Shown: positions 27,545 through 36,396 of the stretch, in pieces
Numbering within the stretch: the first letter of the stretch is position 1
Layout of the letters: the number at the start of each line of letters is the position of its first letter
Origin: Herbaspirillum sp. 3R11
GTDB taxonomy: Bacteria; Pseudomonadota; Gammaproteobacteria; Burkholderiales; Burkholderiaceae_D
Assembly: GCF_004563925.1 (NCBI RefSeq)
Contig: NZ_SPNJ01000005.1
Coordinates: 186,001 to 250,000 of the forward strand
Length of the DNA: 64,000 nt
Direction of reading: 5' to 3'
The notes under the pieces: model-generated
Database searches by the model: none
Told to the model about the DNA's origin: nothing
The model's input: only the letters and a program-made list of their open reading frames with translations
Position numbers and translations under genes: made by a program

Positions 27545-28195
27545 GTGGATAGCGCATCCCAGGGAGCAGTGCCGTCGGGCGCGCCGGTAGCTGATCAGCA
27601 GGATCAGTTCCTCTCGCGTATCGGTCACATGACGCGCAGCTTGCATGACAACCTGCGTGGGCTCGGTTTCGATCGTTTGCTGGAAAAAGCGGCCAGCGAC
27701 ATGCCGGACGCGCGCGACCGCCTCGAATATGTGGCGATGATGACCGAGAAGGCTGCCCAGCGCGTCCTGACGGCGACTGAGACTGCCGGTCCGATGCAGG
27801 ATGCTATCGGCGAAGGTGCTGGCACGCTGGCTGCGGAGTGGAAGGCAGTCACCGACGCGCCGTTTTCGGAGGGCGATTACCGCGCTTTGGCGGAAAAGAC
27901 CCAGGCTTACCTCGGCGCAACGCGTGAAAACGTCAGCCTGACCAAGCAGCAACTGCTCGACATCATGATGGCGCAGGATTTCCAGGATCTGACTGGGCAA
28001 GTGATCAAGCGCGTTACCGAGGTGGCGCACGATATTGAAAGCCAGTTGGTGCAACTGCTGGTCGATTATTCCCCGCCGGAAGCCAAGCGCGAAGATTCCG
28101 GGCTGCTGAATGGTCCGCAGATCAATCCGACCGGTCAAAACGTGATCGCCAATCAAAGCCAGGTTGACGATTTGCTGGAAAGTCTGGGCTTTTAA
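27545..28195 (+). CDS. cheZ: CheY phosphatase CheZ
   Basis: 216 residues, starting with GTG at 27545, one base after the cheY stop, with GGAGG six bases upstream. The catalytic helix segment MAQDFQDLTGQVIKRV carries the Asp and Gln used for dephosphorylation, and the C-terminal CheY-binding peptide SQVDDLLESLGF is intact. CheZ accelerates phospho-CheY turnover. The frame is open further upstream inside cheY, but that is overlap without meaning. Confidence 0.95.
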   Translation: MDSASQGAVPSGAPVADQQDQFLSRIGHMTRSLHDNLRGLGFDRLLEKAASDMPDARDRLEYVAMMTEKAAQRVLTATETAGPMQDAIGEGAGTLAAEWKAVTDAPFSEGDYRALAEKTQAYLGATRENVSLTKQQLLDIMMAQDFQDLTGQVIKRVTEVAHDIESQLVQLLVDYSPPEAKREDSGLLNGPQINPTGQNVIANQSQVDDLLESLGF

Positions 28196-28221
28196 GTTGT
28201 TTTAACGATAATTTTCCTGCT

Positions 28222-28351
28222 TGCGGTGTTGCTGCGTGTGGTTTTTTACGACCACCCGACAACACCGCAGACCGCCGTCCCGTCTGCCTTCGCCCCCTGA
28301 AGGCAGATATGACGCGCTTCCCCTGCCCCGAAATACGGGGCGTTTCGCCCC
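28222..28351 (+). other. three successive inverted repeats between cheZ and flhB
   Basis: The 258-base gap holds TGCGGTGTTG/CAACACCGCA (28222-28231 with 28260-28269), TCTGCCTTC/GAAGGCAGA (28283-28291 with 28299-28307) and GGGGCG/CGCCCC (28337-28342 with 28346-28351), all perfect. The last is followed by TTATT and may terminate the che transcript; the others may be leader structures of the flhB operon. No gene is seen. Confidence 0.55.
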
Positions 28352-28453
28352 TTATTCCCGTGATGATTCGAGGCTTCCCTCGCCAATAATTCTGCCTGAT
28401 AGTCTCAAAATTCCGCCTTCATCAGCGGAAAGAAGCAATACAGGGGAACGGCA

Positions 28454-29635
28454 GTGGCCGAAGATAGCGATCAAGAACGGACCGAACAGCCCACCAGCAA
28501 ACGCATTGAAAAAGCGCGTGAGCAGGGCGACGTGCCGCGCTCGCGCGAGATGGCGACGTGCGTCATGCTGCTGATCGGCGGTTGCACCCTGTGGATGTTT
28601 ACCGGTCCGCTGGTGACCAGCCTGAACCGTTTCATGGTCTCGACCATGACCTTCGAACGCGAAATGGCCTTCGATCCGGCCTTGCTGTTCGAACGCATGA
28701 GCGGCCACTTCATGGAAGTGGCGATCGCCTGCATCCCCGTCGCCTTCCTGATGACCCTGGCGGCCGTGGCGTCGCCGCTGATCCTCGGCGGCTGGCTGTT
28801 CAACGGCAGCTCGCTGGAACCCAAGTTCGACCGCCTCAATCCCATCAAGGGCATCATGAATCTGTTCTCGCTCAATTCGCTGGTCGAGTTGGGCAAGGGC
28901 ATCCTGAAGAGCGTGCTGGTCGGCTTCATCGCCTGGTTCGCCATGCGCACCCATCTCGACGCCGTCCTCAACCTGAGCGTCGAACCGCTCAAGGTGGCCA
29001 GCAGCCATATGCCGAATTTGCTGTGGACCTGTTTCATCATGATGGTGTGCGCCATGATCGCGATTGCGGCCATCGACGTGCCGTATCAATTGTGGAATTA
29101 CACCCGCAAGCTCAAGATGTCGCGTCAGGAAGTCAAGCAGGAACACAAGGAATCCGACGGCGACCCGTTGATCAAGGGCAAGATCCGCGCTCTGCAACGC
29201 GCCGCCGCACGTCGCCGCATGATGTCGGCAGTGCCGACTGCGGACGTGGTGGTGACCAACCCGACCCACTTTGCCGTGGCGCTGAAGTACAGCGAAGGCG
29301 GCATGTCGGCGCCGCAGGTGGTGGCCAAGGGCACCGAAGCGGTGGCGGCCAACATCCGCAAGATCGCCGCAGAGAACAACGTACCGATTCTCGAAGCGCC
29401 GCCGCTGGCGCGCGCATTGCACTACCACACCGAAATCGGCGACGAGATCCCGGAATCGCTCTACACAGCGGTCGCCGAAGTCCTCGCCTATATCTTCCAG
29501 CTGCGCACCTACAACAGCAACGGCGGCGTCCGTCCGGACGAGCCGAGCGACCTGGAAGTGCCGAAAGAGCTGGACGATCCACTGTACAAACGCAAGGCCG
29601 CCATGGCTGCCGCACAAGCTAAGGCTGCACAATGA
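28454..29635 (+). CDS. flhB: flagellar type III export switch protein FlhB
   Basis: 393 residues from a GTG at 28454 with AGGGGA upstream. Start MAEDSDQERTEQPTSKRIEKAREQG is the family signature; four membrane segments follow; the cytoplasmic domain has the self-cleavage site NPTH (VVVTNPTHFAVALKY). FlhB helps form the export gate and switches specificity from rod/hook to filament substrates with FliK. Its stop overlaps the flhA start (ATGA). A short paralogue of its C-terminal domain lies at 62139-62426. Confidence 0.97.
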   Translation: MAEDSDQERTEQPTSKRIEKAREQGDVPRSREMATCVMLLIGGCTLWMFTGPLVTSLNRFMVSTMTFEREMAFDPALLFERMSGHFMEVAIACIPVAFLMTLAAVASPLILGGWLFNGSSLEPKFDRLNPIKGIMNLFSLNSLVELGKGILKSVLVGFIAWFAMRTHLDAVLNLSVEPLKVASSHMPNLLWTCFIMMVCAMIAIAAIDVPYQLWNYTRKLKMSRQEVKQEHKESDGDPLIKGKIRALQRAAARRRMMSAVPTADVVVTNPTHFAVALKYSEGGMSAPQVVAKGTEAVAANIRKIAAENNVPILEAPPLARALHYHTEIGDEIPESLYTAVAEVLAYIFQLRTYNSNGGVRPDEPSDLEVPKELDDPLYKRKAAMAAAQAKAAQ

Positions 29636-31722
29636 ACATCAACAGCATGAAACTGCCGACCTGGGTGCCGGTCAAGCACGCCAAGGCGCTCACGGCGCCG
29701 GTCCTGATCGTCATGATGCTGGCGATGATGGTGCTGCCGCTGCCGGCCTTTGCACTCGACATCCTGTTCAGCTTCAATATTTCGTTGTCGGTGATCGTGC
29801 TGCTGACGGCGCTGTACACAGTCAAGCCGCTCGACTTCGTGGCGTTCCCGGCGGTGCTGCTGGTGAGCACCATGCTGCGTCTGTCGCTCAACGTCGCCTC
29901 CACCCGCGTCGTGCTGACCGAAGGCCATACCGGTCCCGACGCAGCGGGTAAAGTGATTGAGGCCTTCGGCCACTTCCTGATCGGCGGCAACTACACCGTT
30001 GGTATCGTCGTGTTCATCATTTTGACGATCATCAACTTCACCGTCGTCACCAAGGGCGCCGGTCGTATCGCCGAAGTGGGCGCACGCTTTACCCTTGACG
30101 CGATGCCCGGCAAGCAGATGGCGATCGACGCCGATCTCAATGCCGGCATGATCGGCGAGCCGGAAGCCCGCGCCCGTCGCAAGGAAGTCGCGCAGGAAGC
30201 AGAATTCTATGGCGCCATGGACGGTGCGAGTAAGTACGTGCGCGGCGATGCCGTGGCCGGCATCATCGTGACCGTGGTCAACATCGTCGGCGGTCTGGTG
30301 GTCGGTATGGTCCAGCATGATCTGGCCTTTGACTTGGCGTTGAAGAACTACACGCTGCTTGCCATCGGTGACGGCCTGGTCGCGCAGATCCCTTCCCTGA
30401 TCATCTCGACTGCTGCCGGTGTGGTGGTCTCGCGCGTGGCCAATGACCAAGACGTCGGCGGTCAGCTGATCAACCAGTTGTTCGCCAAGGCGGAAGTCCT
30501 GTACCTGACCGCCATCATCATCGGCGGCATGGGCTTGATCCCGGGCATGCCGCACGTCTCCTTCATCATCATCGCCAGCCTGCTGGCTGCTGCGGGTTAC
30601 TCGGTGAACAAGCGCAAGCAGGAGGCCGGCGCTATCGCCGAATTGCCTGCTCCGGTCACGACGCCGCAGGAAATCGAAGAAGCCACCTGGCAGGATATTC
30701 TCCCGGTCGACACGCTCGGTCTGGAAGTTGGTTATCGCCTGATCCCGCTGGTGGATAAAGGGCAGGGCGGCGAACTGCTGCGCCGGATCAAGGGCATCCG
30801 CAAGAAATTCGCGCAGGAAGTCGGCTTCCTGTCGCCGCCGGTCCATATTCGCGATAACCTGGAGCTCAAACCTTCGGCCTACCGCATCGCCTTGAAGGGC
30901 GTGGAAATCGGCAAGGGCGAGGCTACTTTCGGCCAGTTCCTGGCGATCAATCCGGGTATGGTCACCGGTCCGTTGCCGGGCCTGATGACCACCGATCCTG
31001 CGTTCGGTCTGCCGGCGGTCTGGATCGAAAGCAACATGCGCGAAATGGCGCAGACCATGGGTTATACCGTGGTCGATACCGGCACCGTTATCGCTACGCA
31101 CCTGAACCACTTGATCACGGTCCACGCAGCCGAATTGCTGGGTCGTCAGGAAGTGCAGCAATTGCTGGATCACATCGGCAAGGATGCGCCGAAGCTGGTC
31201 GAAGATCTGGTGCCGAAGGCGTTGCCGCTGGGCACAGTGCAAAAAGTGTTGCAAAACCTGCTCATCGAAGGCGTGCATATCCGCGATATGCGGACTATCA
31301 TCGAAACCCTGGCCGAGCATGCGCCACGCGTGCAGGAGCCGAATGAATTGACCGCCATCGTGCGCATTGCCTTGGGCCGCGCGATCGTGCAGCAGATTTT
31401 CCCGACCGAGAGCGAGCTGTCGGTCATGACGCTGGACAACAAGCTGGAACGTCTGCTCATGCAGGCGATGCAGGCCAGCGGGCCGGAAGGCGGCGGCATC
31501 GAGCCTGGTCTCGCGGATACACTGATTACGCAAACAGAAAACGCAGCACGTCATCAAGAGCAGTTGGGTTTAACCCCGGTATTGTTGGTCCCGGGTCCTT
31601 TGCGAGCATTGCTGGCGCGCTTCTTGCGACGCGCAATGCCACAACTCCGGGTGCTTTCACACGCTGAAGTTCCTGATTCGAAAACGATTAAAGTTACTAG
31701 CCTAGTTGGAGGGCAAGCATGA
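29632..31722 (+). CDS. flhA: flagellar export gate protein FlhA
   Basis: 696 residues. Eight membrane segments are followed by the FHIPEP-type loop (RLSLNVASTRVVLTEG, MPGKQMAIDADLNAG) and a large cytoplasmic domain. FlhA forms the nonameric gate ring that docks chaperone-substrate complexes and uses the proton gradient. It overlaps flhB by four bases and flhF by four bases, so flhB-flhA-flhF are translationally coupled. Confidence 0.98.
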   Translation: MNINSMKLPTWVPVKHAKALTAPVLIVMMLAMMVLPLPAFALDILFSFNISLSVIVLLTALYTVKPLDFVAFPAVLLVSTMLRLSLNVASTRVVLTEGHTGPDAAGKVIEAFGHFLIGGNYTVGIVVFIILTIINFTVVTKGAGRIAEVGARFTLDAMPGKQMAIDADLNAGMIGEPEARARRKEVAQEAEFYGAMDGASKYVRGDAVAGIIVTVVNIVGGLVVGMVQHDLAFDLALKNYTLLAIGDGLVAQIPSLIISTAAGVVVSRVANDQDVGGQLINQLFAKAEVLYLTAIIIGGMGLIPGMPHVSFIIIASLLAAAGYSVNKRKQEAGAIAELPAPVTTPQEIEEATWQDILPVDTLGLEVGYRLIPLVDKGQGGELLRRIKGIRKKFAQEVGFLSPPVHIRDNLELKPSAYRIALKGVEIGKGEATFGQFLAINPGMVTGPLPGLMTTDPAFGLPAVWIESNMREMAQTMGYTVVDTGTVIATHLNHLITVHAAELLGRQEVQQLLDHIGKDAPKLVEDLVPKALPLGTVQKVLQNLLIEGVHIRDMRTIIETLAEHAPRVQEPNELTAIVRIALGRAIVQQIFPTESELSVMTLDNKLERLLMQAMQASGPEGGGIEPGLADTLITQTENAARHQEQLGLTPVLLVPGPLRALLARFLRRAMPQLRVLSHAEVPDSKTIKVTSLVGGQA

Positions 31723-33197
31723 ACGTCAAAAAATTTATAGCAGGTTCGTCGCGAGACGCATGGCGCCAAGTGCGCGAAGCGCTGGGTCCTGACGCCGTCA
31801 TTCTCTCCAACCGGAATATCGACGACGGTGTCGAGATCCTGGCCATGGCAAACGAAGACATGTCGTCGCTGGTGGTGCCGGCCATGTCCAAGGATGCCAT
31901 GCCGCGTCCGGCCGTGCGCCGACCGCCTGCCCAGCCTGCGCCGCAACAGTCGCTGCAGGCCGCCGTGCCGCGCACACGCGTCGAACAGCAACCGCAGGCG
32001 CCCGGTGCATCCATGCCGGTCGAACACAACACGGCGCAAGCCGATGCCCGCGTCTGGCGTACCCGCAACGCAGCACGCGCCAGCGCCAAGGAGCAGCAGG
32101 TACAAGCTCTGACGCCGACGCAGGTGGCTGCCGGTCCCAAGGCCGCTGTCGCTGCTGCAGCTGCAGTTGCAGCTCGTCCGCAACAGCCCGGCGTCATGGC
32201 TGAATTCGACGGCAAGGACTACGACGAAATCCTGTCCGACGTCATGACGGAGATCCGATCCATGCGCGGCGTGCTGGAAACCCAACTGGCGGAAATCTCC
32301 TGGGGCGGCACGCAAAAGCGCGAACCGGCCAAGGCGGCGATCATGCGTGAAATGCTGGCCGCCGGTTTCAGCGCCAGCCTGTCGCGCCTGATCACCGAGA
32401 ACTTGCCGCAAAGCCCGAAATCGCAAGACGCCATGTTCTGGGTCAAGTCGGTGCTGGCCAAGAATCTGATGACCATGGCCAACGAAAACGAATTGCTGGA
32501 AGAAGGCGGCGTCTACGCGCTGGTCGGTCCGACCGGTGTTGGCAAAACGACCACGACCGCGAAACTGGCGGCGCGTTGCGTGATGCGCCACGGTCCGGGC
32601 AAGCTGGCGCTGATCACCACCGACGGCTACCGTATCGGCGGCTACGAGCAATTGCGCATTTACGGCAAGATTCTCGGCGTGATGGTGCACTCGGTCAAAG
32701 ATGAATCCGATTTGCGTATCGCACTCGACGAACTGCGCGGCAAACATACTGTCCTAATCGATACTGCCGGCATGGGCCAGCGCGATCAGATGGTGGCCGA
32801 ACAGGCCGCCATGCTGTCGGGCGCAGGTACCGACATCAAGCGCCTGTTGTGCCTCAATGCAACGGCGACCGGCGGCACGCTCAATGAAGTCGTGAGCGCG
32901 TATTCGGGCGATGGCCTGGCGGGTTGCATTATTACCAAGCTCGACGAAGCGGCAACCATCGGCAACGTGCTGGATGTTGTCATCCGTCAAAAACTGAATC
33001 TGTATTACGTGGCGAACGGTCAGCGCGTGCCGGAAGATTTGCACGTTGCCAACAGGTTGTATCTGGCTGACCGCGCTTTTAAACTGAAGCGAGAAACAGC
33101 ACCGTTCGAATTTCAGGATGCCGAGTTGCCGGTTGTTGTCGGACCGACGGCCACGGCCATGAATGACAAAAGCCTGCGGGAGGTGATCCTTGGCTAG
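31719..33197 (+). CDS. flhF: flagellar placement GTPase FlhF
   Basis: 492 residues. A short N-terminal B domain (MNVKKFIAGSSRDAWRQVREAL) is followed by a long low-complexity Ala/Pro/Gln linker (about residues 65-150), then the SRP-type NG domains: GPTGVGKTTTTAKLA (G1), TTDGYRIGGYEQL, IDTAGMGQRDQM (G3) and ITKLDEAATIG (G4-like). It recruits early flagellar parts to the pole. Its GTPase is normally triggered by the N-terminus of FlhG, whose gene overlaps its end by eight bases. Confidence 0.95.
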   Translation: MNVKKFIAGSSRDAWRQVREALGPDAVILSNRNIDDGVEILAMANEDMSSLVVPAMSKDAMPRPAVRRPPAQPAPQQSLQAAVPRTRVEQQPQAPGASMPVEHNTAQADARVWRTRNAARASAKEQQVQALTPTQVAAGPKAAVAAAAAVAARPQQPGVMAEFDGKDYDEILSDVMTEIRSMRGVLETQLAEISWGGTQKREPAKAAIMREMLAAGFSASLSRLITENLPQSPKSQDAMFWVKSVLAKNLMTMANENELLEEGGVYALVGPTGVGKTTTTAKLAARCVMRHGPGKLALITTDGYRIGGYEQLRIYGKILGVMVHSVKDESDLRIALDELRGKHTVLIDTAGMGQRDQMVAEQAAMLSGAGTDIKRLLCLNATATGGTLNEVVSAYSGDGLAGCIITKLDEAATIGNVLDVVIRQKLNLYYVANGQRVPEDLHVANRLYLADRAFKLKRETAPFEFQDAELPVVVGPTATAMNDKSLREVILG

Positions 33198-34029
33198 CTA
33201 TGACGTTGATCAAGCGGAAGGACTGCGACGGATGCTGGAGCGTCCGACGCCGCGCGTGTTCACTTTCTTCTCGGTTCTTCCCGACGATGAAAAAGGCGCG
33301 ATGCTGATCAATCTGGCAGCCTCTCTTGCCGCCGCCGACCACAACGCATTACTGGTCGACGCTTGCATGACGCCCTCGGTGATCTTGTCGCGTTTCGGCG
33401 GTGTCGCCGTGGCGACACTGCTTGACGTTGCCCGTCAGGAGCGGCGTTTGGACGAAGCGGTACGCATGGTGCCGGAAGGTTTCGCACTGGCGCGCCTGTC
33501 GCGCAAGAATGTATCGGCTTCCACGCATCCGCAAGCCTCACGGCTGGCACAAATTTTCGACGGACTGACGGAAGAGTCGGACATCACGCTCATCAATGGT
33601 GAGTTGAACGACGACGAACTGCTGCCGGTGCCGGCCATGGAAATGGGCGAAATCGTGGTGCACATGTCGACCAGCCCGACCTCGATCAAGGCGGCTTACG
33701 TCTTGCTCAAGGGCCTCAGCGACAAGCTCGGCCGCCGTCCTTTCAACCTGCTCGTGAGCGGTGGTTCGGACGCGGAAGCCCAGATGGTGTATGCCAACAT
33801 GGCGCAGGCGGCCAATCGCTACCTGGCGGCGCAATTGCATTTCATGGGCTCCATCCCGGCAGATGAACATATCCGTCGCGCATCGGGACAGGGCCGCACC
33901 GTGCTGGAAGCATTTCCGCTGGCCGGCGCGACGCTTGCGTTCAAGCGTCTGGCCGATCAGTTTTCGTTGTCCAATCTCACCAAAGGCACGTACGGTATGG
34001 CAACCGATGGTGCAAGTCTCGGAGTATGA
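33190..34029 (+). CDS. flhG: FlhG/FleN-like MinD-family protein without a recognisable P-loop
   Basis: 279 residues from a TTG start at 33190, preceded by GGGAGGTGATCC, an almost perfect Shine-Dalgarno. The N-terminal FlhF-activating motif DQAEGLRR (residues 7-14) is present. The MinD-type KGGVGKT expected near residues 25-35 reads LPDDEKGAML, and the DAD of the A' motif reads DAC. The fold otherwise follows MinD (NLAASLAAADHNALLVDA, a strand with STSPTSIKAAYVLLKGL). ATP-driven dimerisation is therefore doubtful while FlhF activation may be kept. Position between flhF and fliA is the standard flhG place. Confidence 0.85.
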   Translation: MASYDVDQAEGLRRMLERPTPRVFTFFSVLPDDEKGAMLINLAASLAAADHNALLVDACMTPSVILSRFGGVAVATLLDVARQERRLDEAVRMVPEGFALARLSRKNVSASTHPQASRLAQIFDGLTEESDITLINGELNDDELLPVPAMEMGEIVVHMSTSPTSIKAAYVLLKGLSDKLGRRPFNLLVSGGSDAEAQMVYANMAQAANRYLAAQLHFMGSIPADEHIRRASGQGRTVLEAFPLAGATLAFKRLADQFSLSNLTKGTYGMATDGASLGV

Positions 34030-34035
34030 CGTGTT

Positions 34036-34770
34036 ATGTATAACGTCAAGGGAAAGACGACCAAGAACGATTTGCTCGAGCTGCATGCGGCGCTTGTAAA
34101 AAAGCTGGCGCATCAGATGAAGGCAAAGCTTCCGCCGAGCGTGGAAGTGGACGACTTGATTCAGGCAGGCATGATCGGTCTGCTTGATGCCGTCAATCGC
34201 TATGAAGAAACGCACGGCGCGCAGTTCGAAACCTATGCCGTGCAGCGTATCCGCGGCGCCATGCTGGACGAACTGCGCAGCAGCGACTGGCTGCCGCGCA
34301 GCATCCGCCAGAATACCCGCAAGATCGAAGAGGCCATCCATGTCCTGCTGCAACAACTCGGCCGTCCGCCGCAGGAGACCGAGGTCGCCACGCAGCTCAA
34401 GCTGAGCTTGCCGGAATACCAGGACATGCTGACCGAATGCGGCGGCCACCAGCTGATTTACTACGAAGATTTCCACGATGCCGATGGCGGTCACGAGCAT
34501 TTCCTCGATCGTTATCAGACCCGTGATACCGATGACCCGTTGCAGAACCTGATCAACGGTGGTTTCCGCGACGCCGTCATCGATTCGATCAAGGCCCTGC
34601 CTGAGCGTGAAAAAATCCTCATGGGCCTGTACTACGAACAGGAAATGAACTTGAAGGAAATCGGCGCCGTCATGGGCGTCTCCGAGTCGCGGGTTTGCCA
34701 GCTGCACAGCCAGGCCATCGCCCGCATGCGCTCGACCTTGAGGGAGCAGGCGTGGACTGGAGTAGCGTAG
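34036..34770 (+). CDS. fliA: RNA polymerase sigma-28 factor FliA
   Basis: 244 residues. Region 2 has DDLIQAGMIGLLDAVNRYE and FETYAVQRIRGAMLDELRSSDW; region 3 has RKIEEAIHVL; region 4 has LPEREKILMGLYYEQEMNLKEIG and the helix-turn-helix SESRVCQLHSQAIARMR. It transcribes late flagellar and chemotaxis genes and is held by FlgM until the hook is finished. A perfect target site lies before flgM, another before flgK. Start ATG 34036, six bases after the flhG stop. The C-terminus overlaps the motC start. Confidence 0.97.
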   Translation: MYNVKGKTTKNDLLELHAALVKKLAHQMKAKLPPSVEVDDLIQAGMIGLLDAVNRYEETHGAQFETYAVQRIRGAMLDELRSSDWLPRSIRQNTRKIEEAIHVLLQQLGRPPQETEVATQLKLSLPEYQDMLTECGGHQLIYYEDFHDADGGHEHFLDRYQTRDTDDPLQNLINGGFRDAVIDSIKALPEREKILMGLYYEQEMNLKEIGAVMGVSESRVCQLHSQAIARMRSTLREQAWTGVA

Positions 34771-35498
34771 GAGGGATACTGCTGGCGTTGGGAGGCATCC
34801 TCCTGGGCTTGCTGCTTGAAGGCGGTCATCCCGGTTCTATCCTGCAGCCGACCGCTTTCCTGATCGTCTTCACCGGCACCGTCGGTGCCGTGCTGCTGCA
34901 AACCAGGCTCGACAACTTCGTCCACGGCATCAAGTTGCTGTCCTGGGTATTTTCTCCGCCGGTTCACAATCACCGCAAACTGATCGACAACATCACGGTC
35001 TGGAGCGGCATCTCGCGGCGCGAAGGTCTGCTGCATCTCGAAGAGCACATGAACGACAGCAGCGACCCCTTCGTCAAGAAGGGCCTGCGCCTGCTGATCG
35101 ACGGCATCACACCGGCCAAGTTGCTCGAGATCCTCGAGGTCGATACTACCGCTTACGAAACCCGCCAGCGCCAGGCGCTCAAGATATGGGAAGCCGCCGG
35201 CGGCTATTCGCCGACGATCGGCATCCTTGGCGCGGTGCTCGGCCTGATCCATGTGATGGAAAATTTATCCGACCCCGCCAAGCTGGGCGGCGGCATCGCG
35301 GTGGCGTTTGTGGCGACGATTTACGGCGTCGGCCTGGCTAATCTGTTCTTCCTGCCGGTGGCCAACAAGCTCAAGGAGTTGCTCGCCGTGGAAGTGAATC
35401 GACGCGACATGGTGGCCGACAGTCTGTTCGGCATTGCCAGCGGCGACAATCCGCGCGTGATCCAGGAGCGCGCCGAATCCTATTTCACCACCGCATGA
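34752..35498 (+). CDS. motC: flagellar stator protein, MotA/PomA type (MotC)
   Basis: 248 residues from a GTG at 34752 with AGGGAG upstream, overlapping the end of fliA by 19 bases. DWSSVGGILLALGGILLGLLLEGGH is the first membrane segment; FLIVFTGTVGAVLLQT the second; the third and fourth are near AAGGYSPTIGILGAVLGLIHVM and GIAVAFVATIYGVGLANLFFLPV. Sequence and place (after fliA, before a MotB-like gene) match the MotC/MotD stator pair described in pseudomonads, here used as label. Energised ion flow through the pair turns the motor. Confidence 0.9.
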   Translation: MDWSSVGGILLALGGILLGLLLEGGHPGSILQPTAFLIVFTGTVGAVLLQTRLDNFVHGIKLLSWVFSPPVHNHRKLIDNITVWSGISRREGLLHLEEHMNDSSDPFVKKGLRLLIDGITPAKLLEILEVDTTAYETRQRQALKIWEAAGGYSPTIGILGAVLGLIHVMENLSDPAKLGGGIAVAFVATIYGVGLANLFFLPVANKLKELLAVEVNRRDMVADSLFGIASGDNPRVIQERAESYFTTA

Positions 35499-35521
35499 CC
35501 TACTGACGCACAACGCACATC

Positions 35522-36343
35522 ATGGCGCGCAAAAAACATGAAGAAGAGCATGAGAACCACGAGCGCTGGCTGGTTTCCTATGCCGACTTCATTACGCTGC
35601 TGTTCGCGTTTTTCGTGGTCATGTATGCCATTTCCCAGGTCAACGAAGGCAAGTACAAGATCCTTGCCGACTCGCTGATCAACGCCTTCGGCAAGGAGCC
35701 GGTCTCGACCGCGCCGATCATTGTTCAGGCTGGCGGGCAGGGCGCCCAGCAATCCGTCGCACCCAAAATCACGCTGCAGAAACCGCGCAACAACGAAGCG
35801 CTACGCCGTGAAAAAGAGCGCATGACCGACATGGCGCGCGACATCATGCAGGTACTGGCGCCATTGGTCCAGGAAGGCAAGGTGCGTGTGACCCAAACGA
35901 GCGTGGGCGTCAATGTCGAGATCAACGCCAATGTATTGTTCGCACCCGGCGACGCCAAGGTCAGCAAGGAGTCGGAAGAAACCCTGATTGCCATCGCGCG
36001 CGTGCTGAAGAATGACGATCACGCCATCCAGATCGAAGGGCATACCGACAATACGCAGATCAACACCAGCGTGTTTCCTTCCAATTGGGAACTGTCGGCG
36101 GTGCGCGCGAGCACGGTGGCGCGACTGTTCAACAACCAAGGCATCGCCGACCTGCGCTTGACGGCGGTCGGGCATGGATCGAACCAGTCGGTGGCTTCCA
36201 ACGATACGCCGGAAGGGCGGCTGCGTAATCGTCGCGTTGACGTGATGATCTTGTCGCGATTGGCGGAACAGGCAACCGAGGTGCCGTTTGCGGACGAGGG
36301 CGGCAAGGCTGCGCTACCGGTCCAGCCCAAGTCGGCGCCCTAA
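35522..36343 (+). CDS. motD: flagellar stator protein, MotB type (MotD)
   Basis: 273 residues. One membrane segment near the N-terminus has the ion-binding Asp at residue 22 (SYADFITLLFAFFVVMYAI); a linker with basic residues follows; the C-terminal OmpA/MotB peptidoglycan-binding domain has IEGHTDNTQI and NWELSAVRASTVAR. It anchors the stator to the wall. Last gene of the flhB-to-motD run; a terminator follows at once. Confidence 0.93.
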   Translation: MARKKHEEEHENHERWLVSYADFITLLFAFFVVMYAISQVNEGKYKILADSLINAFGKEPVSTAPIIVQAGGQGAQQSVAPKITLQKPRNNEALRREKERMTDMARDIMQVLAPLVQEGKVRVTQTSVGVNVEINANVLFAPGDAKVSKESEETLIAIARVLKNDDHAIQIEGHTDNTQINTSVFPSNWELSAVRASTVARLFNNQGIADLRLTAVGHGSNQSVASNDTPEGRLRNRRVDVMILSRLAEQATEVPFADEGGKAALPVQPKSAP

Positions 36344-36346
36344 AGC

Positions 36347-36375
36347 AAAAAGCCCGTTCTTGCGAACGGGCTTTT
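36347..36375. terminator. bidirectional terminator between motD and flgN
   Basis: A 12-pair perfect stem AAAAGCCCGTTC/GAACGGGCTTTT with a four-base TTGC loop. It serves the convergent motD (plus) and flgN (minus) transcripts. Confidence 0.92.
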
Positions 36376-36396
36376 CAAATTCCGGGCTGTCGAAAA

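Noticed and set aside
29509-31557. 682-codon minus-strand open frame opposite flhA
   Set aside because: Antisense of a complete conserved flhA; His/Gln/Asp-rich nonsense composition.
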